A stretch of 64,000 nt of DNA, taken from Actinosynnema sp042752395. Its GTDB lineage: Bacteria; Actinomycetota; Actinomycetes; Mycobacteriales; Pseudonocardiaceae. Made by a program: the position numbers and the translations under genes. The notes under the pieces were generated by a model. The model saw only the letters and a program-made list of their open reading frames with translations. It ran no database searches and was not told where the DNA came from. Shown here in pieces: positions 31,975 through 40,976 of the stretch; position 1 is the stretch's first letter; every line of letters starts with the position of its first letter. Location: positions 1 through 64,000 of the forward strand of contig NZ_JBHYXZ010000001.1 in NCBI RefSeq assembly GCF_042752395.1, given 5' to 3'.

Positions 31975-34442
31975 GTGGCGAACCACGGGCGTCGTTTGCT
32001 GGATCGCGTCCTGGCCGGGGTGCCGGCGGGCGAATCGCCGTTGACGCACACCGAAGAGCAGCCGCCGCGGCCCGCGCAGCCCGTCCCGTGGCCGTCCTGG
32101 GCGCCGGACGCGGTCGTGTCCGCGCTGGTGGAGCGGGGTGTCGAGCAGCCGTGGCGGCACCAGGCCGAGGCGGCGTCGGCGGCGTGGTCGGGATCACACG
32201 TGGTCGTGGCGACGGGCACCGCTTCGGGCAAATCGCTCGCGTACCAATTGCCGGTGCTGAGCGCGTTGACGGTTGATCCGAAGGCAACAACTCTGTACCT
32301 GTCGCCGACGAAGGCGTTGGGCGCGGACCAGTTGAGATCGGTGAGCGCTTTGGGCGTGTCGGGGGTGCGCGCCGCGTCGTTCGACGGCGACACCCCGATG
32401 GCGGAACGCGATTGGGTGCGCGCGCACGCCAACTGGGTGTTCAGCAACCCCGACATGCTGCACCGCGGTGTGCTGCCCAACCACGCCCGGTGGATCAGGT
32501 TCCTGCGCCGGCTGTCGTACGTGGTGGTCGACGAATGCCACACGTACCGGGGTGTTTTCGGCTCGCACGTGGCGTTGTTGTTGCGCCGGCTGCGGCGGGT
32601 CGCGCAGCGGTACGGCGCGGACCCGGTGTTCGTGCTGGCGTCGGCGACGGTGGCGGACCCGGCGGCGTCGGCGTCGGCGCTGGTGGGCGCGCCGTGCGTG
32701 GCGGTGACCGAGGACGGGTCGCCGCGCGCCGGCCGGACGGTGGCCCTGTGGGAGCCGCCGCTGCTGGACGACCTGGAGGGCGAGAACGGCGCGCCGGTGC
32801 GCCGGTCGGCGGGCGCGGAGACGGCGCGGATCCTGGCCGACCTGGTGGTGGAGGGCGCGCGGTCGTTGGCGTTCGTGCGGTCGCGGGTGGGCGCGGAGCT
32901 GACCGCGCTGGGCGCGCGGCGGGTGCTGGCGGAGGTCGACCCGGCGCTGGCGGAGCGGGTGGCCGCCTACCGCGGCGGGTACCTGCCGGAGGAGCGGCGG
33001 GCGTTGGAGCGGGCGGTCTCGTCGGGCGAGCTGCTGGGCGTGGCGACGACGAACGCGTTGGAGCTGGGCGTCGACATCGTCGGGCTGGACGCCGTGGTGG
33101 TGGCCGGTTTCCCGGGCACGCTCGCGTCGTTCTGGCAGCAGGCCGGGCGGGCGGGGCGGACCGGGGACTCCGACGCCCTGGTGGTGTTCGTGGCGCGCGA
33201 CGACCCGTTGGACACCTACCTCGTGCACCACCCGGCGGCGGTGCTGGACAAGCCGGTCGAGGCGACCGTGCTCGACCCGACGAACCCGTACGTGCTGGAG
33301 CCGCAGCTCGCGTGCGCCGCGGCCGAGCTGCCGCTGACGCCCGAGTCGCTGGACGCGTTCGGCGGCGAGGCGGCGTTGGCCGTGGTGGAGGACATGGCGG
33401 CGCGGCGGGTGCTGCGGCGGCGGCCCAACGGCTGGTACTGGACCGCGCACGACCGGCCGCACGCGGAGGTGGACATCCGCGGGGGCGGCGGCGAGCAGGT
33501 CGTGGTGGTGGAGGCGGACTCGGGGCGGATGCTCGGCACGGTCGACCACGGCTCGGCGGGCCGGCAGGTGCACTCCGGCGCGGTGTACCTGCACCAGGGC
33601 GAGTCGTACGTGGTGGACGAGCTGGACCTGGACAGCGGCCTCGCGCTGGTGCACGCCGAGCGGCCGGAGTGGTCCACCACCGCCCGGGACACCAAGGACA
33701 TCTCGGTGGTGCGGGTGCTGGAGAAGCGCGAGTACGACGGGGTCGGGGTGTACCTGGGCGAGGTCGAGGTGACCTCGCAGGTCGTCGGCTACCTGCGCAA
33801 GCTGCCGTCCGGCCGGGTGATCGACTCGGTGCCGCTGTCGCTGCCCGCGCAGACGCTGGTGACGCGGGCGGTCTGGTACACGGTGTCGGCGGAGCTGCTG
33901 GGCAGTGCGGCGGGGGGGGGGGGGGGGGGGGCGGCGCCCGGCCCCCCCCCCCCGCACGCCGCCCCCCCCACCCGCCGGCGCCCGGGCCCCGCCAGACCCN
34001 NNNNNNNNNGGGGCTGGTCCCGGCGCGCGTCCCCGGCGCACTGCACGCCGCCGAACACGCGGCGATCGGCCTGCTACCGCTCTTCGCGACCTGTGACCGG
34101 TGGGACATCGGCGGAGTCTCGACCGCGCTGCACCAGGACACCGGGGAGGCGACGGTGTTCGTGCACGACGGTCATCCCGGTGGAGCCGGGTTCGCCGACC
34201 GCGGGTTCGACGCGGTAGTCCCGTGGTTGGTCGCTACTAGGGAGGCCATCGCGGCTTGCGCGTGTCCGGCCGGGTGCCCGTCCTGCGTGCAGTCGCCCAA
34301 GTGCGGGAACGGCAACGATCCGCTGGACAAGGCGGGCGGGGTGGCCGTGCTGGACGTCGTGCTCGGGGTGGTCGGGGAGAGACACCACGACGTCCGGCAC
34401 GGCCGGGTCGGTCACGACCGGTCGGCGGCGACCAGGCCGTAG
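31975..34442 (+). CDS. MrfA/YprA-type DEAD/H helicase with DUF1998, interrupted by an assembly gap
   Basis: Superfamily 2 helicase. The N-terminal part has ATGTASGKSLAYQLP (motif I), VVVDECHTYRG (DECH motif II), VLASATVADP (motif III) and the C-terminal helicase motifs GVATTNALELGVDIVGLD and QQAGRAGRTG. After a homopolymer/N patch the C-terminal DUF1998 module resumes in another frame with the four-Cys metal site CACPAGCPSC(7)C-type, as in Bacillus MrfA, which acts in mitomycin-type DNA repair. The gene is very likely intact in the organism. GTG 31975 is a tentative start; the upstream frame to 31810 is not conserved-looking. Equivalent to Rv3649. Confidence 0.9.
33905..34012. other. assembly gap with flanking homopolymer artefact
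   Basis: A run of G, then runs of C, and ten Ns (34000-34009) break the helicase gene. Upstream coding ends at the codons for ELLGSAA and downstream coding resumes with LVPARVPGALHAAEHAAIG, so only a short piece is missing or garbled. Confidence 0.9.
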
Positions 34443-35026
34443 TCGGGGGCGGGTTCGGCGGTGACGTCGGCGGCCTGGAGCAGCGCATCGCGCACCACGT
34501 CCACGTGCGGCAGCTGCCACGCGCAGATCTGCGGCTTGACCCGCCAGTGCACGACGCCGACCTGCTCGGGGCTCGGCGGGAGCGGGACGTACTCGCCCCG
34601 GCCGTAGTGCCGGACGCCCGGGTCGGTCACCGGCGCGCCGCCGGAGGCGACCAGGAACAGCCAGCGGCCCTGCGGCGTCGCCACGATCGGGACGGGCACG
34701 TTGGTGGCGCGCAGCGCCACCGCGGCGCGGCGGCCGAGGTCGGCGTCCACCTCGACGGCGTCCACGCCGTGCCCGGTGGCCAGCAGGATGCTGTAGGAGT
34801 GGCCCGCCCACCAGGTGGCGACCCGCTCCGCCTTCGTGCCGATGCGCTCCTGCCAGTCGTCGTGCACCGGGACCGGCCCGGTGTCCTCGACGCCGTCGCG
34901 GCCGGCCCACCGCTCGCCCGCCGGATAGGTGCCCGGCAGCACAGGCCACCCGTGCCACGCGAGGTTGACCGCCTCTGCGCGCAGCTCGATGCGGAAGGCC
35001 CCGCGCCAGCTATCCGACCACTCCAT
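34412..35026 (-). CDS. primase-polymerase N-terminal domain protein
   Basis: A 204-residue protein resembling the bifunctional DNA primase/polymerase N-terminal (prim-pol) domain: AVNLAWHGWPVLPGTYP near 19-35, DDWQERIGTKAERVATWWAG near 57-76 and the acidic strand GVDAVEVDADLG near 87-98, followed by a His-containing strand VVHWRVKPQIC. Only the prim-pol part exists, with no helicase domain. Chromosomal stand-alone versions are common in actinobacteria; a role in lesion bypass or repair priming is inferred, not shown. It converges on and overlaps the helicase 3' end by 31 bp. ATG 35026 has GGAGG about 10 bases upstream. Confidence 0.75.
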   Translation of the reverse strand: MEWSDSWRGAFRIELRAEAVNLAWHGWPVLPGTYPAGERWAGRDGVEDTGPVPVHDDWQERIGTKAERVATWWAGHSYSILLATGHGVDAVEVDADLGRRAAVALRATNVPVPIVATPQGRWLFLVASGGAPVTDPGVRHYGRGEYVPLPPSPEQVGVVHWRVKPQICAWQLPHVDVVRDALLQAADVTAEPAPDYGLVAADRS

Positions 35027-35105
35027 CTTCCGTTCGCCTCCTGCGTCGCGCTCCACGACACCGTGTCGCGTGTTGTTCGACACCGTGTCGGTGCCACCAC
35101 TTGAA

Positions 35106-35630
35106 CTAACGCCATGACCGGCGGTTTTGGTAACCGCCTTTCGACAACTGGTCGTTGTGGCACGGCGAGCGAAGCGGGCGGGGGCGTGCGGCAGAACCAC
35201 GCGGCAGCCACCGCTGCGCCTCGAAGCCGCGGATGTGCGGTTCTGTGAGTCCGCTCACCGCCGGCGGACGACCGTTCGTCGCGGCGGGCGGCGGTCGCGG
35301 TTCGGCCGGACCTGCCCGGGCGCGTGCGCTGGGCGCGCCGAACACCGCGGGCTCACCCGACACGGTCACGTCCACCTCCCCGCCCTCCACCCGGCAGCCG
35401 GTCAGGCGACCGCCCATCCGTTCGACGACCCACTCGGCCCGCCCGCACGCCGGGGCGACCCCGGCGGACAGCCACCCGGCCGCCGCGAGCGCGCCCAGGT
35501 CGGCCGCCGCACCCAGCCGGTGCCTGGTCACGACCACCTCACCGACCCGCACACCGACCACGACGACCCCGAACCAGATCGCCGCCACCACCACCGCCAC
35601 AACCGACGCCGACCCCTGGTCACCGACCAC
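35106..35630 (-). CDS. TadE/TadG-like secretion-neighbourhood protein (Rv3654c-like, TIGR03816 type)
   Basis: The recognisable part starts with GDQGSASVVAV and a membrane helix of about 25 residues, then TRHRLGAAADLGALAAA, a Cys pair near CGRAEWVVERMGG and CRVEGGEV, and SARARAGPA, where homologues normally end. The frame instead runs on for about 60 low-complexity residues to a stop at 35106, suggesting a lost stop codon or a frameshift. GTG 35630, just before the conserved part, is used as start; the frame is open far upstream with a strange Trp/Arg-rich sequence. Last gene of the tad locus. Confidence 0.6.
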   Translation of the reverse strand: MVGDQGSASVVAVVVAAIWFGVVVVGVRVGEVVVTRHRLGAAADLGALAAAGWLSAGVAPACGRAEWVVERMGGRLTGCRVEGGEVDVTVSGEPAVFGAPSARARAGPAEPRPPPAATNGRPPAVSGLTEPHIRGFEAQRWLPRGSAARPRPLRSPCHNDQLSKGGYQNRRSWR

Positions 35631-36186
35631 CCACCACCGCTTCCCCCGCCACCGCCCTGGCCACCACCACAGCCGCCGGAGCCACGCCCGGAGCCGCCAC
35701 CACCGCCCCCTCGACCACGCCGGCCCACGACCCGCCGCGAACCACCGCCGCCCGGACGCCCACCACCGTTCACCCACCGGACCACCCTCGCCCCGAGCAT
35801 CACCGATCCCGGTCATCGACCGCCCACCCCGCTCCCGCCACCGGTCATCCGCCGGCCACCTCCTTCCACCACCTGTCACGCGCCGGCCGCCCCTTCCCCA
35901 GCCAGCCACCTGCCCGCCGCCTTCCGCCTGCCACCAATCCCCGTCAGCCGGCCTTTCCGCGCCCGCCCGCCACCTCCCTCCCGCCACCGGTCGCCCGCCC
36001 GCAGCCGGCCGTCCGCCGCCTCCTTCCGATCGACACCACCCCGGATCACCCGGACGTGATCCGGCCGGTGCTCGCCCGCCTCCGTCATCGGCCTCGCCGC
36101 CGGTGCGGAGCGGCGCAGGTGAAGCGGCTTGGACGGAGAGGCGGAGGAGGAACGGGGGCGGAGGAGTGGGGGTGAGGCGTGCCCGG
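35631..36186 (-). other. 556-bp stretch with open Trp/Arg-rich frame, no confident gene
   Basis: On the minus strand the frame of the TadE-like gene stays open to about 35987 and encodes a sequence extremely rich in Trp, Arg and Gly (for example WWASGRRWFAAGRGPAW), possibly starting at ATG 35817. The DNA is strongly strand-biased: nearly all purine on the minus strand between about 35780 and 36120, with loosely repeated CCGCCACCGGT words. It may be an N-terminal extension of the TadE-like protein or non-coding. Nothing else was recognised. Confidence 0.4.
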
Positions 36187-36516
36187 TCAGCCGCCGGCCA
36201 CCCCCGGTTCCAGCACGGCGTAGGCGTGGGCCCGCAGCTCGACGCCCAGCCGCGAGACGCTCACCTCCACCGAAGCCGTGTCGCCCTCCCTCCGGATCGA
36301 CCACCGTGCCCCGCCCGGCGCGATCGCCTCGACCACCCCCTCGACTCGCGCGTCGTCGCCCCGCGCCACCAGGCGCGCCGCCTCGCGGGCCGCGTCCGTG
36401 CATCGGAGCTGCCCCACGACGGCCATCACCGCGGCGAGCCCGAGCGCCAGGACCGCCACCAGCCCGCACACCGCCACCGCCGCCTCGACCGTCACCCCGC
36501 CCCGGTCGTCACGCAT
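36187..36516 (-). CDS. tadE: TadE-like pilus assembly pseudopilin
   Basis: A 109-residue protein with the TadE signature DDRGGVTVEAAVAV: Gly before a hydrophobic helix and the conserved Glu at +5, as in prepilin-like substrates, then the helix (about 14-32) and TDAAREAARLVARGD near 41-55. It should be processed by a prepilin peptidase and sit in the cell envelope with the Flp pilus. ATG 36516 overlaps the preceding stop by one base (TGATG). Confidence 0.88.
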   Translation of the reverse strand: MRDDRGGVTVEAAVAVCGLVAVLALGLAAVMAVVGQLRCTDAAREAARLVARGDDARVEGVVEAIAPGGARWSIRREGDTASVEVSVSRLGVELRAHAYAVLEPGVAGG

Positions 36517-36692
36517 CACGTGTCCACCACGAACGCCCGCCGGAGCAGGTCCTGCAGCAGTTCCAGGACCCAGTCGCCCCTCAGCAGCGAGTACAGGAGC
36601 AGCGCGAAAGCGGCCGCCGCGACGGTGCCGATCGCGTACTCCACAGTGGACATGCCACGGTCGTCCAACACTTCCCGCTTGACAGCGAACAT
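36516..36692 (-). CDS. Flp-pilin-like DUF4244 protein
   Basis: A 58-residue protein whose middle reads DDRGMSTVEYAIGTVAAAA: the Gly/Met processing site, Glu and Tyr at the +5/+6 positions and the hydrophobic helix are the marks of Flp-type pilins. DUF4244 members occupy this spot in actinobacterial tad loci (Rv3656c). ATG 36692 has GGAGG eight bases upstream. It is the likely major or minor pilin subunit of the locus and is translationally coupled to tadE. Confidence 0.9.
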   Translation of the reverse strand: MFAVKREVLDDRGMSTVEYAIGTVAAAAFALLLYSLLRGDWVLELLQDLLRRAFVVDT

Positions 36693-36716
36693 TCCCTATT
36701 CCTCCATTGTGGACAT

Positions 36717-37271
36717 TCACAGGTTGTGGGTCACGCTGCCGACGATCCCGATCACCACCGGCACGACGCCCAGGCACAGGAACGCGGGCAGGAAGCACAG
36801 CGCCAGCGGTCCCGCCACGAGCACCGCGGCCCGTTGCGCGCGGGCCTCGGCCTGGTCGGACACCGCCGCCCGCGCCTCCGCCGCCAGGTCCGCCGCCGCC
36901 CCGGCCAGGGCCGCGCCCGACCGGGCCGTCCGGCGGGCCGCCCTGGCCAGCGGCGCGGTGTCCGGGTGGGCGAGGGCCCCCGCCCAGGCGTGCACCGGAT
37001 CCGCCCCGAGGGTGAGCAGCTCGACCACCTCGCGGAGGCGTTCGGCCGGTCCTGGCGGGACGCCGGGCAGGACCGCGCGCACCGCCGAGGCCACCGGCAG
37101 GCCCGCCCGCAGCGCGGCGGCCAGCAGGTCCCACGCGGCGGCCGCGGCGAACGGGTCCGGTGGTCTGGCCTTCGGCTGTGGTTTGCACACCCGCACGGGT
37201 CTCAGGCGCGACGCGGCCCTCGACGGCGTCGGGAACGTGACGATCGCCAGGGCGAGCAGCACCAGGCTCAT
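36717..37271 (-). CDS. tadC: type II secretion F-domain protein TadC
   Basis: A 184-residue inner-membrane platform protein with an N-terminal membrane segment, a T2SSF domain centred on AAAWDLLAAALRAGLPVASAV-type helices (near 38-58), GADPVHAWAGAL near 90, and two closing hydrophobic segments at about 140-180. It is shorter than E. coli-type TadC, as usual for the actinobacterial version. It overlaps the tadB stop as ATGA. Confidence 0.9.
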   Translation of the reverse strand: MSLVLLALAIVTFPTPSRAASRLRPVRVCKPQPKARPPDPFAAAAAWDLLAAALRAGLPVASAVRAVLPGVPPGPAERLREVVELLTLGADPVHAWAGALAHPDTAPLARAARRTARSGAALAGAAADLAAEARAAVSDQAEARAQRAAVLVAGPLALCFLPAFLCLGVVPVVIGIVGSVTHNL

Positions 37272-38026
37272 GCGATCACCTGCCTGGTCAGCCGACCGCT
37301 CCAGCGCAGCCCGGCGCAGATCAGGACCACCCCGACGACCAGCAGCACCTGGCCCGGGGCGGTCCCGACCAGGACCGCCAGCGGGCCCGCGCCGCCCAGT
37401 TCCCCGAGCACCACGCCGAACAGCGGCAACCCGGCCAGCACCGCGGCGCCCGCCCGCGGACCGGCCATGCGGGCGTGGACCTGCCGCGCGAACGCGCCGC
37501 GCCGGTCGAGGTCGCGGCGGACCGCGTCCAGCACGTCGGCCAACGGCACGCCGTGCACCGCCGAGAGCCGCCACGCCCGCGCGAGGTGGTGGGCGTCCGG
37601 CACGTCGGCCAGCGCCGCTTCCACGTCGCCGCCGCGGGCCGACGTCGCCGCGATCACGTGCAGCACGTCGCTCGCCGGCGGCCGCGCGTCCTGCGCCGCG
37701 CCGAGCGCGGCCTTGGCCGGGTGCGCGCCCGCGCGCAACTCCGCGACGAACGCCTTCACCCCGTCGGCGAGCGCGACGGACGCCGCGAGGTGGTCCCGTT
37801 GACGCGCCGTCTCCCGCCACGTCCGCCACACCGTCGCCGCCAGCAGGGCACCCGCCACCACCCCACCGACTCCCACCGGCAGCCCGAGGACCGCGCCCGC
37901 CAGGACGACGAGGGCCCGGTTCGGCGCCAACCGTCGCCACCGGTGCCCACGGGGCCCGGCGATGCGTCGCCGCGCCCGCCCGGAGGGCAGCACCAGCAGT
38001 GCGGCGGCCAGCAACAGGAGGCTCAT
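37268..38026 (-). CDS. tadB: type II secretion F-domain protein TadB
   Basis: A 252-residue membrane protein with two N-terminal membrane segments, the cytoplasmic T2SSF helices (VALADGVKAFVAELRAGAHP near 80-99; WRLSAVHGVPLADVLDAV near 155-172) and two C-terminal segments. With TadC it forms the platform that couples the TadA ATPase to pilin assembly. ATG 38026 overlaps the tadA stop as ATGA. Confidence 0.9.
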   Translation of the reverse strand: MSLLLLAAALLVLPSGRARRRIAGPRGHRWRRLAPNRALVVLAGAVLGLPVGVGGVVAGALLAATVWRTWRETARQRDHLAASVALADGVKAFVAELRAGAHPAKAALGAAQDARPPASDVLHVIAATSARGGDVEAALADVPDAHHLARAWRLSAVHGVPLADVLDAVRRDLDRRGAFARQVHARMAGPRAGAAVLAGLPLFGVVLGELGGAGPLAVLVGTAPGQVLLVVGVVLICAGLRWSGRLTRQVIA

Positions 38027-39153
38027 GACCACCCCACCAGCGACTTGAGCGCCGGGCCGGCCTCCTGCCAACCGCCGTCACGTCGCCAGGCGGGCCGCAC
38101 GGCCAGGTCGCCGGACCGCCGGTGCAGCACGCCGATCTCGGCGAGGTGCCGGCTCCCGTCGGCGGCGCGGCGCACGTGCACCACGACCTTCACCGCCGCC
38201 GCGAGTTGGCTGTGCAGGGCGTGCCGGTCGAGGCCGCCGAGCGCGGCCAGCGCCTCCAACCGGGCCGGGACCTCGGCGGGCGAGTTGGCGTGCAGCGTCC
38301 CCGCCCCGCCGTCGTGCCCGGTGTTGAGCGACGACAGCAACTCGCACACCTCCGCGCCCCGGACCTCCCCGACCACGATGCGGTCCGGCCGCATCCGCAA
38401 CGCCTGCCGGACGAGGTCGCGCAGGGTCACCTCGCCCGCGCCCTCGACGTTCGGGCCGCGGGCCAGCAGCCGCACGACCTGCGGGTGGTCGGGCTGCAAC
38501 TCGCCCGCGTCCTCCACGCACACCACCCGCTCGTGGTGCGGCACGCACCCCAACAGGGCCGCCAGGAGCGTCGTCTTGCCCGAGCCCGTGCCGCCGACGA
38601 CCAGGAACGCCTGGCGGGCCGCCACGATCGCGCGGAGGAGGTCGGCCGCCAGGTCGTCGAACGTGCCGCAGGCCCGCAACGTCGCCAGGTCGTGCACCGC
38701 CGGGCGCAGGACGCGCAACGACAGGCAGGTGAACGGCGAGATCGGCGGCAACACCGCGTGCAGCCGCACCGAGTGGGGCAGCCACCCGTCGACGTAGGGC
38801 GCGGCGTCGTCCAACCGCCGCCCCGCCGCGACCGCGAGCCGCTGCGCGAGCCGGCGCACCGCCGCTTCGTCGGGGAAGGCGACCTCCGTGCGCCGCAACC
38901 CGCCCACCCCGTCGACCCACACCTCGTCCGGCCGGGTGACCAGCACGTCGGTCGTGCCGGGATCCCGCAGCAGCGGTTCGAGCGGCCCGGCTCCGACGAA
39001 CTCCTGCCGCAGCACCGCGAGCGCCCGCCGGACGTCCTCGTCGCCCAGCACCCCGCCGGCCTCGCCGCGCACGGCCGCCGCGACGGCCGCGGGCGTCAAC
39101 TCGCCGTGCCCACCGGCCAACCGCTGCCGCACCCGCTCAACGAGATCGTTCAC
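38023..39153 (-). CDS. tadA: Flp pilus assembly ATPase TadA (type II/IV secretion ATPase)
   Basis: A 376-residue secretion ATPase. Walker A GGTGSGKTT near 198-206, the Asp box region VVCVEDAGELQ near 222-232, the Walker B-like LRMRPDRIVVGEVRG near 263-277 and the His box LNTGHDGGAGTLHANS near 286-301 are all intact, so it should power pilus assembly. GTG 39153 has GGAGG about nine bases upstream and gives the usual start. Equivalent to Rv3659c. Confidence 0.95.
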   Translation of the reverse strand: MNDLVERVRQRLAGGHGELTPAAVAAAVRGEAGGVLGDEDVRRALAVLRQEFVGAGPLEPLLRDPGTTDVLVTRPDEVWVDGVGGLRRTEVAFPDEAAVRRLAQRLAVAAGRRLDDAAPYVDGWLPHSVRLHAVLPPISPFTCLSLRVLRPAVHDLATLRACGTFDDLAADLLRAIVAARQAFLVVGGTGSGKTTLLAALLGCVPHHERVVCVEDAGELQPDHPQVVRLLARGPNVEGAGEVTLRDLVRQALRMRPDRIVVGEVRGAEVCELLSSLNTGHDGGAGTLHANSPAEVPARLEALAALGGLDRHALHSQLAAAVKVVVHVRRAADGSRHLAEIGVLHRRSGDLAVRPAWRRDGGWQEAGPALKSLVGWS

Positions 39154-39346
39154 GACCGGCCCCCTCCCACAACCCCCGACCGCGCGCGGCCGGCCCCGAC
39201 GCGACGGCACGGCTGCCGTGCGACAGCGCCGCCGCCAGCTCGCCGAGCACGACCTCGGAGAGCGCCACGGGACGACAGGTCCGGAACACCGGCCGCGGCC
39301 GGTACCCGGGATGACGCGCCAGGCCAGGCCCGCGCTCGCAATTCAT
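39137..39346 (-). CDS. possible 69-residue small protein coupled to tadA
   Basis: The ATG at 39346 follows GGAGG at eight bases, a better site than most genes here have, and the frame ends 17 bp inside tadA, which suggests translational coupling. The product is basic, starts MNCERGPGLARHPGYRPRP, has one Cys pair (residues 3 and about 24) and a short Leu/Val-rich helix VALSEVVLGELAAAL. No family is recognised and no equivalent is known to me in other tad loci. Confidence 0.4.
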   Translation of the reverse strand: MNCERGPGLARHPGYRPRPVFRTCRPVALSEVVLGELAAALSHGSRAVASGPAARGRGLWEGAGRERSR

Positions 39347-39835
39347 CACGCCGCCCTCCGATCGGTCGGGAGGAGGTGGAACAGGCAGGAAGGAAGAACC
39401 GGCGGTGGTGCCGACGAACCGACAGCCGCCACCGCGCACAGGCGGGGAACCACCGGACAACGGGAAGCGCCGGATTGCCGCCCCAACACGCCGGACTCCG
39501 CGCCGGACCGCAAGCCGCCCCACCCGCCGGTTGGCACGGGCGACCGCGGCAGGCGTCGGGAACGGCAGCACCACCGGCACCGCAGCGCGGCTCCGAACAC
39601 CGCCGCGACCCGGTGACGTGCCGGCCGCGCAAGGCCCCGCCGAGCAAGCACCTTCCTGAGGCACGAGCGCGTGAGGCGGCAGCGCCGGGCGAACACGCCG
39701 ACGCCACTCGGCGACCGGAGTGTCCGACGAGGAACGACCGACACCCACGAGCCGCCACAGGGCACGGCTTCACCGGCCACCGTGCGCACGGACATCGCAA
39801 ACGGAGAGGACGGTTCACGGTGTGCCGCAAGGAGT
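39347..39835. other. 489-bp gap between ssd and tadA with no confident gene
   Basis: Both strands have open frames, but their products are Arg/Ser/Cys- or Arg/Thr/Pro-rich without domain character, and none has a supporting ribosome-binding site. The plus strand is purine-rich. A promoter for tadA is likely somewhere in it. Nothing was recognised. Confidence 0.5.
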
Positions 39836-40894
39836 TCAGTGCGCATGGAGTGCCGCCAGGACTTCCCGCGCCGCCTTCGCCAGCGGACCCCGCGTGGCGC
39901 GCGGGAACCGGCCGTTGTCCAGCGCCCGCGCCAGCCTCGGTTCGGGGCGCATGGTGGTCAGCAGCGGCACGCCGATCGCCTCCACCACCTGGGCCGTGGT
40001 CAGCCCGCCGGGAGCCGGGCCGCGCACCACCGCCTTCAGCCGCACCCCGCGCTCGGCCGTCCGCTCGACCAACGGCTTCGCCGCCATGCACGCCTTCACG
40101 TCCGCCGGCACCACGAGCACCGCCAGGTCGCTCCGGTCGAGGGCGGCACAGCCCGCGGCGGTCAGCTGCCGCGGCACGTCGCACACGACCGTGTCCCCGG
40201 CCCGCCTGCCCGCCTCGACCACCGCCACCACGGCCTCCGGCTCGGGACCCGGTCCCGTCCGGCCGCAGGACAGCACGGTCAGCGCGCCCCGCCGACCGGA
40301 ACGACCCGGCAGCGCCGAACGCAGGGCCGAGGCCGGCACCCGGCCCCCGGTCAGCCGCAGCGTGGGCCACCGCAGCCCTTCCTGCCGCTCCGCGCCCAAC
40401 GTCAGGTCGAGGCCGCCGCCCAACGGGTCGCAGTCCACCAGCAACCCGTGCCCGCCGGCGGCCAGCACGGCCTGCCCCACCGCCACCGCTAGCACCGACG
40501 CGCCCGCGCCGCCCCGCGCGCCCAGGACCGCCAGCACCTTCCCCGCGCCCTCGGGCACGCCCTCGGCGGCGTCGGCGAGCACCGCCCGCAACCGGTCGTG
40601 GTCGGCGGGCAGCTCCAGCACCTGCTCCGCGCCCAGCGCCAACGCGCGCCGCCACACCTCCGCGCCCGGCGGCCCGGCGCCGACGACGTGGACACCCGGT
40701 CTGCGCGGGAACCCGGCCGCCTCGCAGGCGAGCACCGCGCCCTCGTCCAGCAGCACCGCCGACGCGCTGTGCCACCGACCGCGCAACGCCGTCACGTCGA
40801 CCACGCGCTCCAGCTCGCAGCCCGCGACCGCCGCAGCGTGCAGCACCTCGTCCACCAGTCCCCCGTCGGCCACCAAGGCCACCGGCCGCCTCAT
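39836..40894 (-). CDS. ssd: septum-site-determining protein Ssd (TadZ/MinD-like)
   Basis: A 352-residue protein with an N-terminal receiver-like half and a C-terminal SIMIBI ATPase-like half. The deviant Walker A reads GARGGAGAS in place of GxKGGxGKT, so ATP binding is doubtful; this loss is typical of actinobacterial Ssd. Further motifs: LLVDCDPLGGGLDLTLG and VVCDVPRQL. In M. tuberculosis Ssd (Rv3660c) affects septum placement, and TadZ relatives position pili at the pole. ATG 40894 has GGGGAGG five bases upstream. First gene of the tad locus, divergent from the HAD phosphatase. Confidence 0.9.
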   Translation of the reverse strand: MRRPVALVADGGLVDEVLHAAAVAGCELERVVDVTALRGRWHSASAVLLDEGAVLACEAAGFPRRPGVHVVGAGPPGAEVWRRALALGAEQVLELPADHDRLRAVLADAAEGVPEGAGKVLAVLGARGGAGASVLAVAVGQAVLAAGGHGLLVDCDPLGGGLDLTLGAERQEGLRWPTLRLTGGRVPASALRSALPGRSGRRGALTVLSCGRTGPGPEPEAVVAVVEAGRRAGDTVVCDVPRQLTAAGCAALDRSDLAVLVVPADVKACMAAKPLVERTAERGVRLKAVVRGPAPGGLTTAQVVEAIGVPLLTTMRPEPRLARALDNGRFPRATRGPLAKAAREVLAALHAH

Positions 40895-40976
40895 CCCGAC
40901 CTCCCCTTTTCGCTGTGGGTGTGCGGGTTCCACGGTGGCCGGCGGTGAGGAAGGACACAACGGCGCATGATCAACA

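Noticed and set aside
39346..39846. 166-codon minus-strand ORF between ssd and tadA
   Set aside because: Arg/Ser/Cys-rich product with no domain, no ribosome-binding site and an 11-bp overlap into ssd.
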